Source: Polytrichum commune (Eukaryota; Streptophyta; Polytrichopsida; Polytrichales; Polytrichaceae). From it: DNA of 64,000 bases. The stretch covers positions 560,001 to 624,000 of the forward strand of contig OX485803.1 in the NCBI GenBank assembly GCA_950295325.1. Direction: 5' to 3'. Below, piece by piece: positions 26,904-39,515 of the stretch (position 1 is the first letter of the stretch; each line of letters begins with the position of its first letter). Made by a program: the position numbers and the translations under genes. The notes under the pieces were generated by a model, which was not told the DNA's origin, made no database searches, and saw only the letters and a list, made by a program, of their open reading frames with translations.

Positions 26904-28350
26904 CACATCTATTTATAAGGAATGCCCGCAATATCATGGGCACAAGGGGGACCCTGGCGTGACACTCGTAACTTGCGGCACTATAGGTGAGAGGGCCCAA
27001 GTGATCCTAGTGTGGATGGGGGCCCCGGGCATTGAAAAACACCTTCCACCCATGGAGACTATGACTTGCGAAGATAAGGCCATGAGCATTGAGTAGATTA
27101 TGGCGTCTATATTCTAGAATGCTTCATAACTCCCCAATCGGAGATATGAGCTAGGAGATATGGTAATTTGAGGGCGGGGGCTACATAGGGACATCGCCCA
27201 ACATTCCAAGGGACTTATGATGGGACAATAGTGACCTAGTAATGGCTTGAAAGATTGCCACGGCTAGAACATCCATAACTTCATGAATGTTTGTCCGCAT
27301 GGAGGTAGTAAGTTGATTGACATTAGTGTGAAGAATAAATGATGATGGATTGGTTGCTCAATGGAAACAGAGATCAAATGACGAAGTTATGAAGGTCTTG
27401 TTGCAATTCTTGCTAGCGCCCCTTAAGTTATTTTGACTGCTTAGTAACTCTAGCAAGTGTCATGAGCGCTAACTTGCACATCCCACACACATACATGATT
27501 AACTCCCCATACCGCGGACCTCCAAGCTTATAGCTTGCTAACCAACCCTCGTATGCATGCATTCGGGACTCTCCCCTTAGTAGATAGCTAATGGTTAAAT
27601 GTGGACTTCCATCCATAAAAATCCAAGTTTGAGTTGATCATCACGTTGCCATAGCAACATTACAACAACCTGGAGTATAGTTGCCAAATATACTTGGGGT
27701 GGGGTTGCTCAACAACACCGCCTTACCCATATAAGCCTCTAGGATTTTGGGCAGGGCCCCTACCCCATCATCAAGTAACATTTTGTCTCTGTCCTAAGGG
27801 TTGGGTCCAAGTAGATAATTTTCCCTTAGCCAGTGGGACTGGAAACCCCCAACAACTTCAAACGTTCATAACTTCGTTGTATGATCTATGATTCTATAAA
27901 GTGGCCATTCCATCGACATCTAATCTTTGCATACTAAATGCCGATAGACTCCTTATTTTTCCCATTTGGGCAAATACTATGGAAGTTATGATTGTTCCAA
28001 CCTTGGCAATCTCGGGCCCCACTCTCATGTCACTGCTATCCCACCATAATGCTGAGCATTGTCCCTAGATAGCCCCCCTTCAAATTGCCATATCTCCTGG
28101 CTCATATTTCCAATTGGGGAGTTTTTGAGCATTTTAGAATCCGGACGGTATAAGCTATTGAATGCTCATAGCATTATCCTCGTGACTCCTACTCTCCGTG
28201 GGTGGAAGGCGTTCTCAGTGCCCAAGGCACCCACCCACACTATAATCACTTGGATCCTTTCACCTATGATGCCCCAAGTCTTGTGTGTTACTTCGGGATC
28301 CCCCCTATGCCCATGGCGTTGCGGGTATTAGTCATAGAGAGGTGCATAAG
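26900..28350. mobile_element. Foldback element with ~500-bp imperfect inverted arms
   Basis: The left arm (about 26905-27420) pairs with the right arm (about 27850-28345). Matching landmarks include GCCCGCAAtatCATGGGCA near 26930 against the complement of TGCCCATGGCGTTGCGGGT near 28325, CTCCCCAATcGGAgATATGAGC near 27130 against the complement near 28110, AGATTGCCAcGGctaGAACA near 27250 against the complement near 28000, and CGAAGTTATGAA near 27380 against the complement near 27870. About 430 bp of loop has no coding capacity. Target duplications could not be defined. Long inverted arms with no ORF fit a foldback or Mutator-type non-autonomous element. Confidence 0.75.
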
Positions 28351-29640
28351 ACGAACATTTTTTACTTCCTCTTTATTATGTTCAAAATTAATTAAGTTCA
28401 AAATATTTGACTTCTTTGGTGATAATTGTTACTTTTAAGCATAATACTAACTCATAAAATGGGTCAGATGTATGGACTTCTTCTAGTGCCTCCAAGTAAT
28501 GATCTTCTAATTCCTATAATTGTTCAATTGCTTCACTTTCATATGTATGTCATAATCATATGTACGTCACATTTATTCGTACATCACCTTCATCTATATA
28601 TTTCATTCATCCCAAACTTATTATATCATCCCTTATGGAATCATTTTTCATCCAACCTAAAACATTAAGGCTTCCTCTAAAATTCATACATCACTACCGC
28701 GATGGGGGGTTTGTTAAAGATATCCAACTTGCACTAAAATTCACACTGGCCACCCTTGATTGGATTGGCCAAGTAATGAGAGGGTTGAAGGTCAAGCCAC
28801 CATCCGAAGAATAGTATTCGGATAGGTGACCGTTTGCCACCCTCCAAGCCAACACTCTAATCAAAACTAAAGCTAGAGCTTTAGCTCTAGTTTTAGTCTC
28901 TTATTTAATCTCATATTTAATATCTAACTTGATATCTAATTTTATCTTCAACTACCTATGTCTACCTCATGCCTTTAAGCCGTAATTGCCGCAAAATCAT
29001 AGAAGATTTTAAGGTTAAAAAACTAATGTGACCAAATGATTATGTAAACAAAGACTTATATAACCAACAACGATATAACCTAGAACTGCAACTAGTTGTA
29101 GCCTTCGCTTTAGTGACAACACATCCGCATGCAGTTCACTCCAACACAAATCCGTACAACAATAGCCTAACATGGTTTAGAAATTCTTTAATTCAACATT
29201 GATATGGTTTATAACCCATTTTGTTTAGCATTCATATTATTATTTTTCTAAGAATTTAACGCATCTATCTATATGGAAAGGGGGGAAAGAAAGAGTGTCC
29301 TAACCGCAAGAAAAATGAGAGTGAACCCCTGCACTAATCTTCGCAGGACTACCCCCTTCCAACCACAAAGCCTTACCATCCATAGATCTAGCCACTCCTA
29401 GATAGATAGATAGATAGAAACTCCGGCCCCTTTTAGGGGCCGGCGTGAATAGAGTGTCCGTTCATAATGCCAACAACCCGATGCCCACAGGACATGGGGA
29501 AGCTGGGACAAAACTACTCTCCTCTTTCGAGGATGGACACTATAGTAACCGAGAAACAGTAACCGAGAAACAAATAACATGGGCCGATTATGGCCCACGG
29601 AGGTGCATGCCTTTTAAGGATAATTAGTGTTTTTGTAATG
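28351..29640. other. Intergenic with small repeats
   Basis: No gene seen. It holds a near-palindromic AAGCTAGAGCTTTAGCTCTAG stretch (about 28868-28890), a (GATA)n run at 29400-29418, and a 14-bp direct duplication (GTAACCGAGAAACA twice, about 29549-29576). Confidence 0.5.
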
Positions 29641-29650
29641 AGAGTGAACG

Positions 29651-29759
29651 CCAAGTCATGATTCCTCGGTTGGTTGTGGGAGGATGTTTGAGTTAAGACG
29701 TTCCGGGTTCGATTCCAGTTGAGTCCGTATGATCGTCTAAAATGTAACACATGACTTGG
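29651..29759 (+). repeat. tRNA-like (B-box) segment within a short inverted repeat
   Basis: The 10-bp arms CCAAGTCATG (29651-29660) and CATGACTTGG (29750-29759) enclose a segment with a perfect pol III B box, GGTTCGATTCC (29706-29716). An A-box-like TCGGTTGGTTGTGG lies about 40 bp upstream. This looks like a tRNA-derived SINE head or tRNA pseudogene. I could not fold a proper cloverleaf, so it is not called a tRNA gene. Confidence 0.5.
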
Positions 29760-29862
29760 TGCGCAAGTGAATAAAAGGCAGGAAATTTGTACCAACCAAC
29801 CGGCACCTGTCCCTCATTCTGAGCTGTAAGTAGATACTAGATATTATATAAGTTTTTGGGTT

Positions 29863-32800
29863 TTATGGAGGGTCTAAGTTTTGGGGGAGCGGTTGGTGGT
29901 TTTCAAGTCTCCTCTTATGTAGGAGGATGGACATGGCATATTGTGAGCCCAAAAGGGTGCCCACATTTAGTCTTAGACCCTTGAAACGTTAGTTGATGCA
30001 CTTTGAAGTAGCATGTTACTTCACAAAAATATAAAAAGAGTGAAATGTTAGTCTTAGAAGTACCATGTTGTAAGAGGCTAGGATGTGAGTTGTTATTGTG
30101 TTTTTACCTTCGGAAGGATTTGAGTGAATGAGGATAGGTAAGGAGAACTTGGATTGAATAGTTAGTGAGTAGGCTAGTACAAATGGATGGAGACAACCAA
30201 AGTGACTCAAGAGGCAAGTGCATTCGAATTGGGATGAATGGAGGATCACATGGAGCGCACAAGTGGACCACCTCATCATGGCCACTTAATGGGGAAGGCC
30301 CAAGGAAGAATGCAAGGTGGAGGATAAGCAAATTCTCAAAGCACCAATCAAATCACGAGTTAAGCATCGTGGTTTGAATTAAGTGGTGAGCGACGATTTG
30401 GGAAAGTAAGGGGAGAAAGTTATGGCGGCGGAAAGCGAAGGAGGCTAAGTTTGGGTTGAAGCATCCCAAGTTTGGTAAAGTGTGGTAGGTAGAAAGCCAA
30501 GGCTAGTTAAATGTTCGAATTAGGATCCTTGTTGATCATTTGAGGGAGGAAGGCTTAGAAGATAGGATTGGCGCCTACTAAGTAAGAGGAAATCTCAAGG
30601 GCTTATCGTGAGCCTTGAGGGTGCTCACCCCCTCAAGCTTACTATATAATCCCTCATTCTTCCCTCACTCATCCTCTCTTTCCTTTGTGCTCCAAGGCAC
30701 CCCACGAGTTATAAGTGTGGGTGTGGGAAGCCATATTGGAGCACATGTGTGTGCTTAGTTTTTAGTTTGAGAGCCAAGGCTTGTTAGCCTTGAAGAGGGC
30801 TTGACCTCTTGGTAGAATTAGTGTTGACGTGAAGGATTTTAAAGTTAATTCATGATTCCAATTTGTGGTACTTTAAGTTCATGTTTTGAATACACGTGGT
30901 TGCAAGTTCCATGTTTAAGAGTTGAGCACTTGATGTTGTGATGAGTGCAAAAATATACTTGTGTGGATTAGTTAGTCTTAGTGAAGTTAGGAAATTCTCT
31001 CTCCCCCTCTCCTCTCTAGGATTTTAGGATTTTAGGATTAGAGAAGAATTGTGTGATTAGAAAGGGGTTGTTAGTAGAATTAGGGAAATTAGGTAGGAAG
31101 ATTAGTTAAGGGCTTGAATAATTAGTGAGGTAGTTGGGGATTACAACTACAAAGTTGTGGGTTCATGAAGGAGCTGGGTTTATGAAGGAGCTGGGTTTGT
31201 TTAGTTAGAAAGTAAAGAGCTGGGTTTATGAAGGAGCTGGGTTTATGAAGGAGCTGGGTTTGTTTAGTTAGAAGCTAAGAAGCTGGGTTTATGAAGGAGC
31301 TGGGTTTATGAAGGAGCTAGTTAAATCCAAGACCACTTGAAGGGTGAACCTTGCACTATGGACTCATCCAAGTCCAAATCCAATACCGCGGAGGAATGTG
31401 AGCCCAAACCCACTACTCGGACTACGGACGCTTAAGGGTGGGGGGTTTGGCCTCACACATATTGTATTGCAATAGTATTAATGTTTTTAAAGGTGTTTTT
31501 GATGGTAACCATGGGTATTTTGAGATTTTCTTCTAGGATTTTCATAGATGGGATATGGGCCGTAGCTCGGGCCCCAACTGTGAGGACAATAAGTGGTTCG
31601 ATTTTCCATCCTCTGGAAGCGATACTGTCAATTAGTGGTTTGTATTTGTTGTTTTTTGCTTCAATAGTTTATGGGGAAAATTTGTCGTTACAATATGTGA
31701 ATTCAATAAATTGTATGGTGAGGTTAGGGTCAACGTCGATGGGAGGGTCATTTTGATATGGTAATCCTTTGACGCATAGTATGTCAGGGCGAAACCTTGC
31801 ATTGCAATGACATCTTTGTGTGTTACATGTGCAGGGGAGTAGCCAATTGGGGACAGTATTTTCTTGGGGGTTATTATTGAAGGTACCGGCATTCATGAGA
31901 GTAAAACATCGGGATTTTTCGGACGAGATTAGAAGCTTCCTAATTTCTCCGACTGCTTTGTTATGTCTTTTAATTCGTAGTGAGTGTATATGTTGTTGGT
32001 TACATTTCAGTAGTACATGTAGCCAAGTGTCTGGATCGTTTGAATTGCATATGGGACACGTGATAGAGGGGTACCTCTGGTGACCGAAAAACATTTGTTT
32101 TCTAGCATTACCCATGTATGTTCCTGTGCGGAATTTAATAAGGCATGATTTTTGTTTGTCTGTGATTAAGGGATTTGTCCAGAATTCGTTGGACAGTTCT
32201 TTGTCAATGTCTATATTTTCTGTCCATTTACACGTGTTGGGGGTTTGTGTGGCCATGACTGCTATATTGGTTTCCATGTCATATTTTTTAATTTGTTTTT
32301 CTAAGAATCTTACTGGACCTTTGTCTGGGACTTCTTCCATTGAGGCCCAGACGTCCTCTTGATAATAGTATGGGGTGGCGTGGGCATGTTTGTATGGGTG
32401 TATGGCGATTCTGTGTTCTAATTCTAACCCGTCTTTTGCTAGTTTATCCGCTTTTTCATTACCGTCAATGTTGACGTGTGCTCTGACTTTGTATAGTGTG
32501 ATAGGTTGTGTACGGTCTTGGAGGATTTTTACCATGGAGTTGAGTGTGGTTTGGTCTGGGTGACTATTATGGAGAGTGGGGTGTTTAATTTGTGTGTTGA
32601 GTAGGTATAATACGTTTAGACTGTTTGTGAATATAAATGCGGGTTCATTAGGAAATTGTGTGTTGATGATTCTTAGTGTTTTGTGTATAGCCATCATTTC
32701 TGCACGTAGTATGTTTTGATGTCCATGAAGTCTTTTGGCGATATTTAAGCCTTTGGGGCTATAGATACCGTATCCCGTTCTTTCTCTTCTCCATACCCCA

Positions 32801-33990
32801 GGGGCAATTTCTTTGGGTTTTATAAAGGATCCGTCCGTGTAGTAGCTAAATTGGGGGTGGAATTTTAGCGGTAAGTTAGTCTGGTAGTTTGGAAGTTGTG
32901 GGATGGGGATATTATTGTGTAGGGGTGTGTTTGGGTAGTTTGATTTAGCCCATTTTTTGCTAGGGTTAACGGTGATGTTCGGAGGGGTGGGTGGTGCAAT
33001 TTGAGTGTGGCTTTGTAGTATTTGGAGGTTATTTGTTGTGTCATTTATTAACTTCATTTGTTCGTAGGTACCTATGTTATTATTTTGGTGATGGATACAG
33101 AATATTTGCATGGTAGATGGTTCTTTCCTTGTGATATTGAGCTCGGGGGGTATTGTCGGTTCTACATATGTGATTGTGTCAGCGGCGAAATGGGCAATGA
33201 CATGTGTGTCTGGGAATGGGCCTGTGTGTGGGTTCGAGTTTTGGTACCAATTAGTGTCTGGGGATATAATTATAGTGATTGTGTAAGGGTCATTTTGGGC
33301 CGCCATGCGTGCCCAGTGTATGGCTTGTTGTAGATCTGTTGAGTTGTGCGGATGTGCGTATCCGATTCCTTGCCATTTATAGTCAAACACTTTACCTATA
33401 GATCCAAATATTATGTCTCGTGAGAATGGTGAGTAGAATTGGGTGAATTGTGTAGGACATGTAACCGGGGATGAAAAATATGAGTGGTTAATATTGAATG
33501 TTGTAATTAGTAGATCCAATATTTGAGTTGGTATTGTATATTGGGCTCTTTTGAGTAGGTCATTTTTTGGGATACGGTATTTGTATCTTTGGTATAGCCA
33601 AACAATTTCAGTTTCGAATGATTGGGTAGATGGTTCTAGACCACGTGTGGTATTTTTTTGCCAATTGGTATTGTTTCCATAGCCATGTTAGTCTAGCTTT
33701 CGGGATGGTGATGAGATGCCTTCCATTGTCTTCGTATATGTGAGCGACATCGAATTGTGTTTGGATAGTATCAAAGTTTGTTTCAATGTCATTTTCTGGG
33801 TTGCATTCACTAATAGAGATATGTGCTAGCGGAATTATTGTGGTTGGTGTGACGTATCTTGTGTCTCGGTGTTGTTCTGTGGTGAAGTAGGCGTTAATGA
33901 TGTTTGAAAAATGTTTGTGTTGTCTTTTTGTGTAATATTGGATAAGCAGGTTTGTGTTGTGATTGCATATGTTGGCTTCACAATAAGGGT
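29863..33990 (-). mobile_element. LINE C-terminal ORF with RNase H, zinc motif and RLE-like nuclease; split by a solo LTR
   Basis: Reading starts upstream of 33687 (frameshift at an A7 run near 33653-33659) and continues open from about 33687 to 31669. RNase H is clear: YYTDGSF, AEMMAIH, FTNSLN and KVRAHVNIDGNEKADKLAKDG. The third acidic residue is Asn instead of Asp. Next come CPICNSNDPDTWLHVLLKC (zf-RVT type), then CTCNTQRCHC and FRPDILCVKG, then IQFIEFTY and KNNKYKPL past a TAA at 31669-31671. The RPD...E...K-KY pattern fits a C-terminal restriction-like endonuclease. The reading frame continues across the LTR insertion after removal of one 5-bp duplication and stops at 29863-29865. RNase H plus RLE in one LINE is known from Dualen/RandI-type elements. 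The RT core itself is not in this window. Confidence 0.75.
29942..31457 (+). mobile_element. Solo LTR, copy 1 (1516 bp)
   Basis: Begins TGTGAGCCC and ends GGCCTCACA (TG...CA ends with TGTGAG/CTCACA inverted tips). It is flanked by a perfect 5-bp target duplication, CATAT, at 29937-29941 and 31458-31462. No gag-pol, no second LTR and no primer-binding site adjoin it, so it is a solo LTR left by recombination. A second copy of identical length lies at 52534-54049; I count about four substitutions between the two, so both are young. It sits inside the C-terminal coding region of the LINE at 29863-33990. Near its 3' end it has internal tandem repeats of GAGCTGGGTTTATGAAG (about 31161-31320). Confidence 0.9.
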
Positions 33991-36389
33991 ATAGGTCCCT
34001 TTGGGTTTAGCCACTCCTACATCTAACAGTTAGCCTCTACGGCCGACTTCACCTAGCTATCCTTCTCTAAACTCCTAAATCCAACGGTCTACATCCGCCG
34101 CCCTTTTGATCCAACAACCTTCATTCGGCTCGACGTCATCCGCTTGACGATTTATTCCTTCGACGTTGTCCTCCGCTCATACCTTCATCCGTTTGACGCT
34201 TCATCCACTCAACGTCATCCTCCGCTTATGCCTTCGTCCGCTCAATGTTGTGCCAGTCTTCATATATTAACTAATTGTCTCAACAAATGCTAACTAACAT
34301 GTATTTGTTTAATTTCTAAGAACCAACTTCCTTTCTTACTTGATTGTGAGTTTAAATTCGAACCACGAGCGGTTTGGATGGCTTACAACTTCTTAAATAT
34401 TGTGAGATTGTTCACATCATTTTAACTTAATAACAATCAATTACATTGCAAGTAATTGAAGACATACTTATTATTGAAATGTTTTGGTTCTTAATTACAT
34501 ATCACAATATGGAATAGCTTTCTTTATGTTAAGAGACTTATGGTAATGAAAAGCAAATATGGTAAAATATGTGAGAGGGAAGCGGTAGAGTTATGATGTT
34601 TCTATGACAATTACATACTACACTCTTTCTTACTCTCTCTCATTATCTTCCTCTCTTCCTTTTAATGATTGCCTCCGTATCATTCGCACATGTGGTTTAT
34701 TAATCTTACAAGAATCTCTCAATATCAAGGTTCTCTTCCTTGCTTTAGCAATTTTATAATCAAATTTCTCACCTCATGTGCGTATCTATAATCAATCCTT
34801 ATACAATTTACTTCTCTTTCACTTATACAACTATTCTCACCTCATGTGAGTTTCTATACATAGCACGCTTCAAGTAATAAGATGTCTCTTGATCATAACT
34901 TCTGGACTCAATAGCGTTTATGCTAACAATTACTTTGCCTCTACCTTGAAAAGCTATGGAGAAAGTTTGAGCTTGAAGCTCTTTACATTCAAAATGGTAA
35001 AGGTACAAAAGCCCTGGCTTTCGTAACCTATCTCTCGTGAATAAGGTGTGCGTACTCTAATCCTAATTCTATATCTAGTGAGAGATGGCGCCTAACATGT
35101 GCCTCTCTCCTAAAATGCAATATCTTTTTTTCTTCTTGAAGAATGCCCACTAAAATCTCAATTTGGGAGTACATATCCTTCATCCTCAAAATATGGTAGA
35201 TTGTAATCTAAAACAAACCTATGCATTATGTAGATGTGTGGAGATTTATGGGAATTGCCAAGAATTAATTCCTTGGCCTTCATTTTCTTCCACTTCCCAT
35301 TACTTTTACCTAGGTGGCCTATGAATTATCTAAGTGGCCCGAGGATGATTAAAACAAACTAGAGCTTAGTAATCCAAGTGTCTTTGAAGTGGCTCACATA
35401 TCTTAATTGCTTATTAATACCGGGTGGCTCACTAATTTGAGGTGATCTTTCTAGTTTTAATTGGCTCATTAATTTTTGGGTGTAGCTCACCCACATCCAA
35501 GTCCCCCCCCCCCCCCCGCCCCTTAACTAATCCTTGTCATTAATACCCGGCCCTTAACCCCATGGTGGCTCTCTCATAAAGTCCTGGTTTTCGTACCCTC
35601 GTGACTCAATGCCCTCTCACCCTTGGCCGCCTCATGGTGTTTACTCTTTGGCGCTCTTTCTTTGTCCTCAGTCCCCGACTATGTCCTTCGGTGGTCCTTG
35701 GTTCTCCTTTTTTGTTCCAGTGTTGCCGGCTCTATCCTTGGTTATTCTTGGTGCTTCCTATCTGATTCCGTGTTGCTCCACATTATGTTGCTATTGAGTT
35801 TGTTTCTATAGCACCCTTTCTGTGCTTGAATCGCCTAACCCCTTTGATTGTTCTAATAATGATAAACATATTCTTCAACGGATATTTACATGTCAATATC
35901 TTCGTTTGCCTACCTACACACCGAAAACTAGAAAAATGCACCATTCTACACCCACTCCTATCCCAACCAAGGTGGACAATACTACCACATGTTATAATCA
36001 CAGCAAGAATACGAGGCATTATCCACACAAAAACTATTAAACACCTCCAAGACCTACATATCCCAAACTCCAAAATCCATAAACTAATGGAAACTTTTTC
36101 ACAAATTGCTATAAAGTACCTAACACATAATATTTTGAACAAAATTAAATTGGAAAAGAAACAAGCCCGGATCTCATTTGACTAAACTACCCACTAATTC
36201 TAAAACTTAAAACTAACATGAAACGCATAGATCTGACACTAACCACACGGTTCACCTATGAAATTAGGCACTAAGCCATCCCCGCTCCCATGCCCACGTA
36301 GGCATGGGAACGAGGTGGTGAATGGACATTACATGTCAGTGAAAAAACATTGACATTCATTTTTCTTTTCTTTCTTTGGTTTTTACATT
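33991..36389. other. Intergenic/TE debris, mostly unassigned
   Basis: A degenerate CG-rich tandem motif, close to CCTTCATCCGCTCGACGTC, repeats several times at about 34120-34260. A C run of about 15 lies at 35503-35517. The plus strand at 35826-36185 is open for 119 codons but shows no motif I recognise. A GC-rich stem centred at about 36298 pairs CTCCCATGCC with GGCATGGGA. No gene is assigned. Confidence 0.45.
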
Positions 36390-37660
36390 GATGAACTTGA
36401 AACATATTTGAGCAAGATCGACGGGGATTCTTTGTATTTGTTTTAACACATTGGTTGCCATTATTCCCTATGATGAGGATGTTGTTCTACTCTCAAAGAC
36501 ATTTGGACAAGTTGTATGAGTTTTGCACTTCTTCTAGCCTTTAAGTCAATTTATCAAAGACCAAAATCATGATATTTGGCCACAACAAAAAGGAAATTAA
36601 ACCAAGAGAGTTTACCTAGACAAGGACCAAATGGAGATAACCCTTGAATACAAATACCTTGGGATTGATTTTTATTCACATGGTTACTTTGAGCCATCTA
36701 GTAAAAGATGAAGAATCGTAGGTACAAAAGCCTTGATGGACATTTTAAGAAAAGAACCAATGGAAGGAGCCACATGTTGGGAACTCAAATCCCATCTATT
36801 CAAGGCTTTGGTACTTCCAACTTTCACATATGGCATTATAATTTGGGAATGCGACTTGAAAAACTCTCATTGGAAGGCTTTCGAGAAAGGCACAAAGATG
36901 CATATGATATCTCATGTCAAATTATGTTCTACGACTACCTATCATATTTTGTTGGCCAAATTTGGAAACTTCCCCATTGAATTACATGCTTTCAAGTTCA
37001 CTATAGGCTTTCAACAATGGTTGGCCCACCTATCCCCCTCTTGGTTAGTCAAGAAAGCACACTCGTTTTTTTTGACACCTAGCACCAATCACCAATCATG
37101 TGGGAGACATCATGATGTCTATCTCACTGGGACACCCATGACAACCCAACCACATAATTTTTTTTTTTTAAAAAGATATCAAAGAGGTTTTCTTGCTAAA
37201 AAATGGAACTCCTTCCATCTCTTAGGGAAGAAACTAGATTACCTCCACCTCGAGGATTTTCTCAAATATGAATGTGAATGATACTTCAAGAAACCATTGT
37301 TGCCACCAAAACGCAAGATAATTGATGCTAATTGTACCTCGAACCATAGGCTAGCCACTAAAATTAAGCAATGGACGACTATCCCATCTCTAGAGGCACC
37401 AGACTATGCCACTTTGGCTCTTGTATTGCTGTAGTAAATGAGGCACATTTTGAGTTGGAATTTTCCCTATATAAGCTCATTAGAGATAACTTTTCATCAC
37501 TATTTGAAAATGTGGTCCTAGAGAGCCTCGAGTATTTCTTCAATTGGACCACCGAGTTGACATTAGACTCTCTCTCTCACCAAGGTTGTTGCACTTTGCC
37601 GCTCTTGAGAATTAGTTGCTTAAAAACCATCTTGATATACTTTAAATCCCATTAGCCTTT
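36390..37660 (+). mobile_element. LINE remnant: RT catalytic box to C-terminus
   Basis: A YDEDVVLLS stretch near 36466 corresponds to the YADDVVLL catalytic box of LINE RTs, with an acidic substitution. It is followed by FCTSSSL-VNLSKTKIMIFG, then YKYLGIDFYSHG in the next frame (about 36640-36690). From 36733 to 37281 an uninterrupted 182-codon stretch contains LKSHLFKALVLPTFTYGIIIWE, the typical post-RT helical region. Decayed frames continue to about 37650. Frameshifts and stops separate the segments. It lies in the part of the second duplication copy that has no counterpart in the first. Confidence 0.75.
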
Positions 37661-38546
37661 CCGACTTCTTGGACTTTAAATCAATTTCATTTCAATTCCA
37701 TTCATTCTCTTTTCCAATCCTAATAGAACCTTTCCAAACACTATAGCACTATGGTTTTTGTTCAACTTTGGATCTAATACCCAACTATGTTATGTTGGTT
37801 CTAGGCAATGAAGGTGGGGGTCCTCACCATATGCAAGGTTGTCATACACGGGGCCTGGGGATTATTTTAAAGCATCTCATGGTTTTGACTTTGAATATTC
37901 ATCAAATATTTTCTTGAGGCTTTTTTTGTTCTCTATACCTATGTTGAGTATCAAGCACATAGCCATATTATGTGCAATAGCTTAAAGTTTTGGTTTAAGC
38001 ACCCTCTACCTTAAATACTCACAAAACATGCATAACTTACTGACATCCTAGCATGGGGAGAAAATATATTGAAGATAACATGTGCATTATATCTAATCTA
38101 TATCTATATACATACTTGATCTAATCCTATTGTATGCACTTCCAACTCTACATACAATTTAATAACGCAACATATTTCTTTCGAGTGTTTGTTTTTGACT
38201 ACAATCCTTGCCATATAGCACTTACATATAAATGTCCGATTTATTTTTTTAAGAAGTCACATAAGGTCCATATTCATAAGGTTATAATGGACATTTTTCC
38301 TCAATGTGGAACCAATATTGCAATACAAAATGGAGGAGCATGCTACATATTAGAAGACTTGGACCACTCTTGACATTGGTGTTTGTTTTATGGTCTCTTA
38401 TATTATACAAAAGTTAGAAAATATTTGCACATCATGTAGGTAATCGAGTGTGCCTAGTGCTTTGTGATGTCTACGTAGACCCATCCATTGCAAGCATGGA
38501 AAATGCAAAGAGGTGTTTGGTGGCTTAAACCCAAGGCCTAAATTTT

Positions 38547-38640
38547 GATCCCATGGGAACTTCAAGGCTAAGCCGCCTAAGGCCAGAACATGATTGAGTT
38601 GGATGGGCGACCTTCGTAGCACTTGATTTCTGGTGCACCC
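38547..38640 (+). repeat. 5S rRNA-derived sequence, copy 2
   Basis: Better-preserved paralogue of 5110-5200. GATCCCATGGGAACTTC, AAGGCTAAGCCGCCTAAGGCC, AGAACATGATTGAG, GGATGGGCGACCTT and GGTGCACCC follow the order of the plant 5S rRNA 3' half, including GGCCAGAACA and the box C GATGGGNGACC. No functional 5S gene is claimed. Confidence 0.7.
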
Positions 38641-39515
38641 TACCACCTATGATCTACCCGATCATAGCACTCAGGGGTAGTTGCGTGAACCAAATATTTT
38701 CAACCAACCGAGGGAAACCGAGGGGTTTGTCTCTGGGGGAGCTAGGTGCCAACTAGCTTGTCCGCTCCCGTTTAAGGTGTTCACCTTCCGAAGGACGCAA
38801 TAATCGGTGGGGCCCTTCTTATTCTTCTAATGCCCGTTTTGAGATTACATATCGATTTAACTCACCTAAAAAATGAAGCAACACCATAATTCACACCAAT
38901 GGCAACATCGGAGTTGTCTTTCTTTCCTTGCGAAGAGATATTCTATAGGCTAAATGTTTCTTTGTTAAGACAAATTCATTCTAGGGAATGGGCTCCATAT
39001 AGAGGTGGGGTCTATGATAGGAGTTGGTCAGGTTTCTAATATATATTTTAATTGTTCATTTTGAGTATATGAATTTTCTAATTCTTCAATAATTATGTAT
39101 TATGCATTATGCTATAAAAGATTATATAGTATAAAATATAGTATATAGTATATAGTATAAAATACAACAGAATACAGCAGAATACAGTAGAAATACATAA
39201 TACATACATACATATATATAATTTTTTACATATATATAATTTTTTTGTATATATTTTTTGCTAATGCTTGATGAATTGCCTACTTCTCACCTGAAATATG
39301 TTATTAATCAAATATTCTCATTTGTTTAGGTCCGATTTACCACTTCTCTACCTATATTCAATTTGGAGAAAATATTGGCGGACCCATGATGACACGTGGC
39401 ATAAATATTAAGGTTAATGGGCCATAAATGACTACTTGACGCTTAATATGACTTGAATGTAGGGTGATCGTACTCCATTCTATGAATTATGGACTTATAG
39501 GTTTCACATATTGAG

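Noticed and set aside
33141-33160. CTCGGGGGG sequence resembling the G-run element terminus
   Set aside because: It lies in LINE coding sequence (PPELNI), with no paired C-run end or 8-bp duplication.
31481-33333. Several plus-strand ORFs opposite the LINE
   Set aside because: They are shadows of the minus-strand RNase H/RLE ORF.
34823-35037. Minus-strand 61-codon ORF that looks weakly coding
   Set aside because: No recognisable motif and no flanking exons; I could not support a gene.
35503-35517. C run as an element end
   Set aside because: No upstream G-run partner and no target duplication were found. It is treated as a simple homopolymer.
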